NCBI GenBank assembly: GCA_017453335.1
Contig: JAFTKI010000085.1
Coordinates: 1-30,123 of the forward strand
From: Clostridia bacterium
GTDB taxonomy: Bacteria > Bacillota_A > Clostridia > Oscillospirales > CAG-272
Direction of reading: 5' to 3'
DNA length: 30,123 nt
Shown: positions 24,077 through 30,123 of the stretch, piece after piece
How the letters are laid out: each line of letters begins with the position of its first letter
How positions within the stretch are numbered: position 1 is the stretch's first letter
Notes under the pieces: model-generated
Databases searched by the model: none
Told to the model about the DNA's origin: nothing
Seen by the model: only the letters and a program-made list of their open reading frames with translations
Translations under genes and position numbers: made by a program

Positions 24077-25006
24077 ATGCCAATCAAAATTCCGAATGAA
24101 CTGCCCGCCGCAAAAACGCTGGCGGAGGAAAATATTTTCGTGATGTCCGAAACACGGGCGGTATCGCAGGATATCCGCCCCCTGCGGATCTTGCTTCTCA
24201 ATCTGATGCCCACCAAGATCGACACCGAAACACAGCTTTCGCGTCTTTTGGGAAACACCCCCCTGCAGGTGGAACTGACGCTGATGCACACCAAGTCGCA
24301 TCAATCCAAGAATACGCCCGAGGAGCATCTTCTGGCATTCTACTGCACCTTTGACGATATCAAGGATCAGAACTTTGACGGTATGATCATCACGGGTGCG
24401 CCGGTCGAGCACATGCCGTTTGAGGAGGTTGAATATTGGGAAGAGCTTTGCACGATCATGAAGTGGAGTGTCAAGCACGTTCACAGCACCTTCCATATCT
24501 GTTGGGGCGCACAGGCAGGACTGTATTATCATTTCGGCATTCAAAAGCAACAGCTTGATAAAAAATTGTTCGGTATTTTCCCGCATATTGCCGACTATAA
24601 GCAATCCATGCTGTTCCGCGGCTTTGACGATATCTTCATGGTGCCGCACTCCCGTCATACAACAGTTGCGCGCGAGGATATTGAAAAAATCCCCGAAATC
24701 AAGATTCTGGCATCCTCGCCCGAGGCAGGTGTTTTTGCAATGTCCACCCGCAACGGCAGACAGATCTTTATCACAGGACACCCCGAATACGATGCGGGAA
24801 CCTTGAACAAGGAATATGTGCGTGACGTCAATGCAGGCAAGCCGATCGAGATCCCTGTCAATTATTTTCCGAACAACGATCCCACCAAGGCGCCGCCCGC
24901 AACCTGGCGATCCTCCGCAAACCTGTTGTACAGCAACTGGCTCAACTATTTTGTATACCAGACCACACCCTTCCACCTGGATCAGCTGAAGGATGAGAAT
25001 GACTGA
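24077..25006 (+). CDS. metA: Homoserine O-acetyltransferase (MetA family)
   Basis: 309 residues, the usual MetA length. MetA acylates homoserine at the start of methionine synthesis. The catalytic triad is visible: C142 (in HICWGAQ), H235 and E237 (in TGHPEYD). Position 111 is Glu (GAPVE), which published work on Bacillus cereus MetA links to acetyl-CoA use, whereas E. coli has Gly and uses succinyl-CoA. O-acetylation is therefore predicted, matching the MetY next door. The start is ATG 24077 with AAAGGA about 13 bases upstream. Confidence 0.95.
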   Translation: MPIKIPNELPAAKTLAEENIFVMSETRAVSQDIRPLRILLLNLMPTKIDTETQLSRLLGNTPLQVELTLMHTKSHQSKNTPEEHLLAFYCTFDDIKDQNFDGMIITGAPVEHMPFEEVEYWEELCTIMKWSVKHVHSTFHICWGAQAGLYYHFGIQKQQLDKKLFGIFPHIADYKQSMLFRGFDDIFMVPHSRHTTVAREDIEKIPEIKILASSPEAGVFAMSTRNGRQIFITGHPEYDAGTLNKEYVRDVNAGKPIEIPVNYFPNNDPTKAPPATWRSSANLLYSNWLNYFVYQTTPFHLDQLKDEND

Positions 25007-25019
25007 TCGGGGGACTTTG

Positions 25020-26138
25020 ATGAAAAAGCTTGGATTTGGAATGATGCGGCTCCCGCTTCTTGATCGGGAGGACGCGAAATCGGTGGATTTCGAGCAGGTC
25101 TGCAAAATGGTGGATCTTTTCTTAGAGAAGGGATTTACGTATTTTGATACCGCATATATGTACCACGAATTTCAAAGTGAAAAAATCGTACAGAGAGCAT
25201 TGGTTGCACGGCATCCGAGAGATTCGTTTTGCTTGGCTTCCAAGCTTCCCAGTATGTTTTTGAAGAATGAGGGCGACCAGGAACGTATTTTTGCCGAGCA
25301 ATTGGAAAAATGCGGCGTGGATTACTTTGATTATTATCTGATCCACAATCTCAATACGAAAAACTACGAGATCGCGCAACGCTTTGACAGCTTTGGTTAC
25401 GTCAGCCGCCTGAAGGCAGAGGGAAAGGTTCGCAAAATGGGCTTTTCCTTCCACGATAGTGCCGCCGTGCTGGATAAGATCCTTTCCGAGCATCCCGAGG
25501 TCGATTTTGTACAGATCCAGCTTAACTATTTGGATTGGGATCACGAAAGTATTCAGTCGCGCCTGTGCTATGAGACCTGTGTGCGCCACGGAAAGCCCGT
25601 GATCGTGATGGAGCCTGTCAAGGGAGGAACGCTTGCAACCGTTCCCGAGCGAGTCCGCACGCTGTTTGCGTCGATCCACCCCGATTGGTCGGTGGCTTCC
25701 TGGGCGATCCGCTTTGCCGCAACTCAAAAGAGCGTTTTCATGGTGCTCAGCGGAATGTCGGATATGCAGCAGTTGACCGATAATATTTCTTACATGGCAG
25801 AGTTTGAGCCGCTGAGCGCGGAGGAGCTTGCAGTGCTTCCCGAGGCGGTCAAGCTGATCTATGCCGATATCGCCGTGGGCTGTACCTCCTGCCGCTATTG
25901 CGTGGAGGGCTGTCCGCAAAAGATCGATATTCCAAAGCTTTTTGAATTGTACAACGCCGAGATGCGCGCACCGAACACGGTTTTCGGCACGCATCAGGAA
26001 TACTATGAGAATCTGACCGACACTCACGGAAAGGCTTCCGACTGTATTCGTTGCCGCAAATGCGAGAAAAGCTGTCCGCAGCATATCAAGATTACAACGG
26101 CACTCAAAAAGGTTGCCGAGGTGTTTGAGGTGGATTGA
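25020..26138 (+). CDS. Aldo/keto reductase with C-terminal 4Fe-4S ferredoxin domain
   Basis: 372 residues. The N-terminal aldo/keto reductase barrel (about 1-270) keeps the tetrad D43 and Y48 (FDTAYMY), K75 (ASKLPS) and H109 (YLIHNL). The C-terminal domain has two Cys-rich motifs, C288-x2-C291-x2-C294-x3-C298-P and C342-x2-C345-x2-C348-x3-C352-P, predicted to hold two 4Fe-4S clusters. Such AKR-ferredoxin fusions are common in anaerobic clostridia; their substrates are mostly unknown, and electron transfer between NAD(P)H, an iron-sulfur partner and a carbonyl is the natural guess. ATG 25020 follows GGGGGA by five bases, 13 bases after metA. A role in methionine or aromatic metabolism is not shown. 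Confidence 0.88.
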   Translation: MKKLGFGMMRLPLLDREDAKSVDFEQVCKMVDLFLEKGFTYFDTAYMYHEFQSEKIVQRALVARHPRDSFCLASKLPSMFLKNEGDQERIFAEQLEKCGVDYFDYYLIHNLNTKNYEIAQRFDSFGYVSRLKAEGKVRKMGFSFHDSAAVLDKILSEHPEVDFVQIQLNYLDWDHESIQSRLCYETCVRHGKPVIVMEPVKGGTLATVPERVRTLFASIHPDWSVASWAIRFAATQKSVFMVLSGMSDMQQLTDNISYMAEFEPLSAEELAVLPEAVKLIYADIAVGCTSCRYCVEGCPQKIDIPKLFELYNAEMRAPNTVFGTHQEYYENLTDTHGKASDCIRCRKCEKSCPQHIKITTALKKVAEVFEVD

Positions 26139-26572
26139 TGCAGGACTTGACCGATCTGGAAAGAGCGAAGACCGAGCTTGCATGCGATGAACATATCAAA
26201 TGCGTTCTTCAAAAAGGAACGGTTCAATACCGAAGCGAAAAGCGCGGTGTTGCTCCGATGCTTGACTTTTTAGAGCAGGGACTTGATCTTCACGGCTTTT
26301 GTGCCGCCGACCGTGTGGTGGGAAAGGCAACGGCATTTCTGTTTGTTTTAGCAGGTGTTTCATCGGTTTACGGAGAAGTGATGAGCGAGGGCGCCCGCGC
26401 GGTGCTTTTGCAGTATGGCGTGGTTTGCCAATGCAAGCAGACCGTTCCGTATATTATCAATCGCCGCGGTGACGGTGCTTGTCCCATGGAAACGGCGGTG
26501 AGAGAGATCAACGATCCAAACGAGGCGTATCTTGCCGTGAAAAAAACGCAGAAAATGCTTTCTGAAATGTAA
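26138..26572 (+). CDS. DUF1893 domain protein
   Basis: 144 residues matching DUF1893 (TM1506-like, structurally related to the cytidine-deaminase fold). Conserved parts are CVLQKGTVQYRSEKRGVAPML, then ADRVVGKATAFLFVLAGV, SEGARAVLLQYGV, and INRRGDGACPMETAV with the GxCPxE-like segment. Function is not established; deaminase-type zinc ligands are incomplete, so enzymatic deamination should not be assumed. The ATG at 26138 overlaps the last base of the aldo/keto reductase stop (TGATG), implying coupled translation. The upstream reductase is the only neighbour with an obvious link. Confidence 0.75.
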   Translation: MQDLTDLERAKTELACDEHIKCVLQKGTVQYRSEKRGVAPMLDFLEQGLDLHGFCAADRVVGKATAFLFVLAGVSSVYGEVMSEGARAVLLQYGVVCQCKQTVPYIINRRGDGACPMETAVREINDPNEAYLAVKKTQKMLSEM

Positions 26573-26587
26573 AAGGAGTTTGTTAGA

Positions 26588-26815
26588 ATGGAAACCTTAT
26601 TAAAGATTCTGAGATCCATGCACCCCGATGTGGATTTTACCACCGAGGATGATCTGATCGGAAACGAGATCCTGGATTCCTTGGATATCGTAACGCTGGT
26701 CACTGAGATCAACGCAGAATTTGATGTCAGCATTCCCGCTGAGGAGATTCTGCCCGAAAACTTCAACAGTGCCAAGGCGATCTATGCCTTGATCACCCGT
26801 ATCGAGGAAGAATAA
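26588..26815 (+). CDS. Acyl carrier protein (DltC-like)
   Basis: 75 residues, acidic, with a single carrier-protein fold. Ser31 in ILDSLDIV is the predicted 4'-phosphopantetheine attachment site, and the rest (EINAEFDVSIPAEEILPENF, SAKAIYALI) follows the four-helix pattern. It is shorter and more divergent than fatty-acid AcpP and closer in style to DltC. Position directly before an MBOAT acyltransferase suggests that it delivers an acyl or aminoacyl thioester to that enzyme. AAAGGAG lies before ATG 26588. No DltA-type adenylating ligase, phosphopantetheinyl transferase or fatty-acid synthase gene is nearby. Confidence 0.88.
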   Translation: METLLKILRSMHPDVDFTTEDDLIGNEILDSLDIVTLVTEINAEFDVSIPAEEILPENFNSAKAIYALITRIEEE

Positions 26816-26854
26816 GAAATACAAAATGAAAATTTAAGGGAAGGAGGATAAAAA

Positions 26855-28444
26855 ATGCAGTTTACGTCACTCGCGTTTATCGGGTTTGCGATCCTTACGC
26901 TTGTATTGTATTACACCGTGCCGAAAAAAGGGCAGTGGTGGGTGCTTTTGGCGGCAAGCTATCTGTTTTATTTTGCCGCAGGCGCATCGTATTTGATCTT
27001 TATCCTCTATACCACCCTGATCACCTACGTCACCGCACGGATTCTACAGAAGAGGGCAGACAGCGAGGACGCGTATGTCAGCGCAAACCGCGCCGCCTTG
27101 ACGGTTGACGAGCGAAAGGCAATTCGTGCCAAGGGAAAGAAAAAACGCTTTGCGATCCTGGTTACGGGATTGCTGTTGGGGTTCGGACTTTTGGCGGTGA
27201 TCAAATATACCGCGTTTGCTTTGACAGGAGTCAACGGGATCCTATCGTGGTTTGATCTGAAGGCTTTGACGATTCCCAAGCTTCTCTTACCGCTGGGAAT
27301 TTCCTTTTATACCTTCCAATCGATGGGGTATCTGATTGATGTTTACCGTAAAAAATCGAAGGCAGAGAAAAACATTGCAAAATTTGCATTGTTCGTTGCC
27401 TATTTTCCGCAGCTGATCCAAGGTCCCATCAGCCGATTTTCCTCACTTGGGGAACAGCTTTTTGCCGAGCATCGCTTTGACGGCTTTCATTTTCGCGCGG
27501 GTCTTTTGCGTGTAGCGTGGGGCTTTTTCAAAAAGATGGTGGTGGCTGACACGGTGGCAAGTGCCGTCAGAGAGCTGTCGGGTACATCGGGAGAGTACGA
27601 GGGTATCTATGTTTTGCTTTTGATCCTTCTGTATTCAATTCAGATCTACGGCGATTTCACGGGCGGTATTGACATTACCATAGGACTGTCCGAGATGATG
27701 GGCATCACACTTGCCGAGAACTTTGACCGTCCGTTTTCCTCCAAGTCCACCAAGGAATATTGGCGGCGTTGGCATATTACGATGGGCTCTTGGTTTACCG
27801 ATTACGTGTTCTATCCGTTGTCGGTTTGCAAGCCGATGCAAAGGCTCTCCAAATTCTCGCGCGCGAAGCTTGGCGAGAGGATCGGAAAACGGATCCCCGT
27901 GTATCTTGCCACAATCGTGACATGGTTCTTAACGGGACTTTGGCACGGAGCCGGCATGAATTTCATTGTCTGGGGCTTGCTCAACTGTTTGGTGATCTTG
28001 GTTTCCCAAGAATTTCAACCGCTGTACAATCGTTTTCACGCATGTTTTCCACGCCTGTCCGCTTCGGCACCTTGGGGAAAGTGGCAGATGGTGCGCACCT
28101 TTCTTTTGATGGGATTGATCCGATCGCTCGATTGCTACCGTGACGTGTCGGAGAGCTTTTCCAAGTGGGGAAGCATGTTTACCGTGTTCAATATCGGGGA
28201 GCTGTGGAACGGCGGATTGCTCTCGCTGGGGCTTTCGCTCGCCGATTGGGGCGTTGTTCTGTGCGGTGTGCTTGCGATCTGGCTTGTCAGCCGACAAACG
28301 GGAGAAGCTCCGTTGTGGGAGAAGCTCGCAAAAAAGCCGATCTTGTCGTGTGTACTGGTGTGCCTTGCGGTGCTGATCGTGCTGATCTTCGGTGCGTACG
28401 GTCTTGGCTATGACGCATCGCAGTTCATTTATAACCAATTTTAA
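26855..28444 (+). CDS. MBOAT family membrane O-acyltransferase (DltB/AlgI/PatA type)
   Basis: 529 residues with about 11-13 hydrophobic segments. Family signatures are LGISFYTFQSMGYLIDVYR, YFPQLIQGPISRF, YGDFTGGIDITIG, the long conserved FDRPFSSKSTKEYWRRWHI segment, and GLWHGAGMNF carrying the expected catalytic His364. The C-terminal end (GAYGLGYDASQFIYNQF) is the usual ending of the clostridial AlgI-like subgroup. It should move an acyl (or D-alanyl) group from a cytoplasmic thioester carrier through the membrane to an extracellular polymer or intermediate carrier. Strong SD AAGGAGG, 39 bases after the carrier-protein gene. DltB versus AlgI-like substrate cannot be decided; alginate-pathway neighbours are absent. 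Confidence 0.92.
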   Translation: MQFTSLAFIGFAILTLVLYYTVPKKGQWWVLLAASYLFYFAAGASYLIFILYTTLITYVTARILQKRADSEDAYVSANRAALTVDERKAIRAKGKKKRFAILVTGLLLGFGLLAVIKYTAFALTGVNGILSWFDLKALTIPKLLLPLGISFYTFQSMGYLIDVYRKKSKAEKNIAKFALFVAYFPQLIQGPISRFSSLGEQLFAEHRFDGFHFRAGLLRVAWGFFKKMVVADTVASAVRELSGTSGEYEGIYVLLLILLYSIQIYGDFTGGIDITIGLSEMMGITLAENFDRPFSSKSTKEYWRRWHITMGSWFTDYVFYPLSVCKPMQRLSKFSRAKLGERIGKRIPVYLATIVTWFLTGLWHGAGMNFIVWGLLNCLVILVSQEFQPLYNRFHACFPRLSASAPWGKWQMVRTFLLMGLIRSLDCYRDVSESFSKWGSMFTVFNIGELWNGGLLSLGLSLADWGVVLCGVLAIWLVSRQTGEAPLWEKLAKKPILSCVLVCLAVLIVLIFGAYGLGYDASQFIYNQF

Positions 28445-28458
28445 CGGAGGGAGATGCA

Positions 28459-29490
28459 ATGAAGAAAAAAATTTGGATCTCCTGTATCTGTATCGTCTTG
28501 GTTACGGTCTGCCTTTTGCAGCTTGCAAATCTCTTGTTGCAACCGAAATATATGGAGAGCAACAGGGAAGGCGCATTGATTGCGGAATATTATAACGAAA
28601 AGGATCCCTCGCATGACGTGCTGTTCATCGGGGACTGTGAGGTCTACGAAAGCTTTACTCCGCCCACGCTTTGGGAGGAGTACGGTATCAATTCGTATAT
28701 TCGCGGAAGCGCCCAACAGCTGGCTTGGCATTCCTACTATCTCTTGGAGGATACGCTTCGATATGAAACCCCGCGCGTGGTGGTGTTCAACGTGCTGTCC
28801 TTGAAATACGGAGAGCCGCAGAAAGAGGAATACAACCGCATGACGCTGGACGGCATGGAGCTTTCCTCGGTCAAGCTGGAGGCGATCAAGGCATCCATGC
28901 TGGAGGACGAAACCCTTGCTTCGTATATTTTTCCGCTGTTGCGCTGGCACAGCCGTTGGAAGGACCTGAAGACAGAGGATCTGCTGTATATGTTCTGCCG
29001 CGACCGCGTATCGCACAACGGATATCTGATGCAAACGGCGATCAAGCCCGGCAAATCCAAGGTCGAGCCGACCGAGCTTTTTGATTATACCTTGCCCGCG
29101 CGGTCGATGGAATATCTGGATCGGATGCGGTCTTTGTGCGCAGAAAAGGGGATTGAGCTGGTATTGATCAAGGCTCCCACAAACGATTGGAAATACCATT
29201 GGTACGACCAGTGGGACGACCAAATCGTTTCTTATGCCGAACGGCACGGATTGCATTACTATAACTTTATTGAAAAGACCGACGAGATCGGTATTGATTG
29301 GAATACCGACACCTACGATGCGGGAGTGCATCTGAATGTGTACGGAGCCGAAAAGCTGACCAAGTATTTCGGCGCGATTCTGCGGGATGAGCTTGCTGTA
29401 CCGGACCGCAGAGCCGATACCGCGTTGAGCGGCGTGTGGGCAGAGAAGCTTGCCAATTATGATGCCGAAAAAAACGCACCTGTAACTTGA
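28459..29490 (+). CDS. Membrane-anchored SGNH/DltD-like protein with Cys at the nucleophile position
   Basis: 343 residues. One N-terminal signal-anchor segment (about 5-27) places the rest outside. Block I reads VLFIGDCEVYESF, where SGNH hydrolases have GDS; here C60 replaces the Ser. A conserved second block (YIRGSAQQLAWHSYYLLEDTL) and a C-terminal D287-x3-H291 (YDAGVHLNVYGAEKL) supply a plausible Asp/His pair. DltD- and AlgX/J-like proteins of this type accept or transfer acyl groups together with an MBOAT partner. GGAGGGAG precedes the ATG, 14 bases after the MBOAT gene. The partnership is inferred from adjacency. Whether Cys is catalytic, or the fold is purely a binding one, is unknown. 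Confidence 0.78.
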   Translation: MKKKIWISCICIVLVTVCLLQLANLLLQPKYMESNREGALIAEYYNEKDPSHDVLFIGDCEVYESFTPPTLWEEYGINSYIRGSAQQLAWHSYYLLEDTLRYETPRVVVFNVLSLKYGEPQKEEYNRMTLDGMELSSVKLEAIKASMLEDETLASYIFPLLRWHSRWKDLKTEDLLYMFCRDRVSHNGYLMQTAIKPGKSKVEPTELFDYTLPARSMEYLDRMRSLCAEKGIELVLIKAPTNDWKYHWYDQWDDQIVSYAERHGLHYYNFIEKTDEIGIDWNTDTYDAGVHLNVYGAEKLTKYFGAILRDELAVPDRRADTALSGVWAEKLANYDAEKNAPVT

Positions 29491-29501
29491 AAGGATAGAA
29501 A

Positions 29502-29996
29502 ATGAAAAAAATTGGACTGTTATTGTTGGTTACCCTCATGCTGTTTCTGCTTGCGGCTTGCCCCGCACAGGAGGATGCACCGCAGAATTCCGCTTTTGCA
29601 AATATGCGTGTGAAGGAAACCGAAATTGCGATCGATGCCGAGGCTGCTCCGATCCTGTCGGCGCTTGGAAATGAGATCTCTTATGAGGAGTCGCCGTCCT
29701 GCGCGTTTGAAGGTATGGACAAGCTGTATGTTTATCAAGGCTTCCGCATCAAAACCTACTCACAGGGCGGAAAGGACTATATCTATTCGATCGAATTGAT
29801 GGATGATTCGATTGCAACGCCGGAGGGGATCATGATCGGTGCGGAGATCGCAACGGTCACGGAGAAATACGGAACACCCGCCGAGGAAAACGATACGGCA
29901 ATGCGCTTTATTTCTGAGAATACGATCCTGCAGATCCTGTTTCGGGACGGTAAGGTGACCAATATTCAATATCTCAAAAACGAAACGACAAATTGA
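29502..29996 (+). CDS. Putative lipoprotein of unknown function
   Basis: 164 residues. A short Lys-Lys start, a Leu-rich core and the lipobox LLAAC with C20 indicate lipoprotein export and lipidation. The mature part (about 20-164) is a small mixed alpha/beta domain without recognisable enzyme motifs. Notable are the repeated TxEGIMIGAEIATVTEKYGTP element and ILQILFRDGKVTNIQY, a pattern resembling small secreted lipoproteins that follow MBOAT genes in clostridia (inference from memory, not verified). It begins 11 bases after the SGNH-like gene with GAAAGGA as SD and is followed at once by a terminator, so it belongs to the same unit. Confidence 0.75.
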   Translation: MKKIGLLLLVTLMLFLLAACPAQEDAPQNSAFANMRVKETEIAIDAEAAPILSALGNEISYEESPSCAFEGMDKLYVYQGFRIKTYSQGGKDYIYSIELMDDSIATPEGIMIGAEIATVTEKYGTPAEENDTAMRFISENTILQILFRDGKVTNIQYLKNETTN

Positions 29997-30027
29997 AAAA
30001 AGGAGCAGTTAAAACTGCTCCTTTTTT
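29997..30027 (+). terminator. Strong intrinsic terminator ending the plus-strand run
   Basis: GGAGCAGT (30002-30009) pairs with ACTGCTCC (30014-30021) around a four-base loop, extended by an A-run (29997-30001) pairing with the six-T run (30022-30027). It follows the lipoprotein stop directly. It is symmetrical enough to work on both strands. Confidence 0.9.
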
Positions 30028-30087
30028 CGTTTGATCGCATAATTTCATTTCTCCTTGAATAGTCATGTAAAAAGGGGGGAGTGTCAA

Positions 30088-30123
30088 TTGAAATGGAGCG
30101 CGTTGAGCAACGGACCATTGTGC
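30088..30123 (+). CDS. Possible start of a gene running off the right edge
   Basis: A purine-rich AAAGGGGGGA ribosome binding site (30071-30080) is followed seven bases later by TTG at 30088, which opens a frame of 12 codons to the edge of the window. An alternative in another frame starts at ATG 30093 (or GTG 30081) and is also open to the edge. Too little sequence is present to choose or to name a product. The interval 30028-30070 shows no other feature. Confidence 0.25.
   Translation, partial: MKWSALSNGPLC

Noticed and set aside
26855..28444. Naming the MBOAT gene dltB or algI
   Set aside because: The neighbours lack dltA and all alginate genes, and the MBOAT motifs do not separate the subfamilies by eye, so only the family name is given.
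1..30123. CRISPR arrays, tRNA or rRNA genes, transposases, integrases, attachment sites
   Set aside because: None was recognised on either strand; all long stretches are explained by the listed genes and the only sizeable gene-free interval is 14213-14597.

Overview
The window (about 30.1 kb, moderately GC-rich, gene-dense) looks like chromosomal DNA of a low-GC-lineage Gram-positive bacterium (Bacillota, most likely class Clostridia, a gut-type Oscillospiraceae/Lachnospiraceae relative). This rests on gene content and order: the lon-engB pair, scpA-scpB, a ytfI/ytfJ (DUF2953/GerW) pair typical of spore-forming lineages, a DacF-like carboxypeptidase, strong AGGAGG-type ribosome binding sites, and sigma-A type TTGACT-N17-TATAAT and extended -10 promoters. 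There are no insertion sequences, prophage genes, tRNAs, rRNAs or CRISPR arrays.

Layout. (1) Positions 9094 to 92, minus strand: a nine-gene run lon, engB, M50 protease, scpA, scpB, DUF2953, ytfJ/gerW, dac, rluB, ending at a hairpin terminator at the left edge (54-86). It covers proteolysis, ribosome assembly, chromosome condensation, sporulation-linked functions, peptidoglycan trimming and rRNA modification. (2) A divergent promoter region (about 9095-9278) separates lon from uvrB. (3) Positions 9279-14212, plus strand: uvrB and uvrA. The uvrA frame is broken by one in-frame TAG codon where homologues have Glu; both halves are otherwise well conserved. (4) Positions 14213-14597: an intergenic region rich in dyad symmetries, with a strong promoter. 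(5) Positions 14598-22721: a compact aromatic amino-acid operon, pheA, aroB, aroC, an aroE-aroK fusion, aroQ, aroA, tyrA and a class I-alpha DAHP synthase. Together they cover every step from PEP plus erythrose-4-phosphate to chorismate and both prephenate branches. (6) Positions 22754-25006: metY and metA, the O-acetylhomoserine route to homocysteine. (7) Positions 25020-26572: an aldo/keto reductase with a ferredoxin tail, and a DUF1893 protein. (8) Positions 26588-29996: an acyl-carrier-protein / MBOAT acyltransferase / SGNH-like membrane-anchored protein / lipoprotein set, closed by a strong terminator (29997-30027). It resembles a cell-envelope O-acylation or D-alanylation machine but has no DltA-type ligase alongside.

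Most interesting points: the amber-interrupted uvrA, together with the absence of TAG as a stop in every other gene here; a 16-bp RNA hairpin that overlaps the dac Shine-Dalgarno sequence, with a candidate promoter inside it; and the ACP-MBOAT-SGNH-lipoprotein module, whose SGNH-like protein has Cys where the nucleophilic Ser is expected. Functional names come from motifs read by eye; no database search was run.
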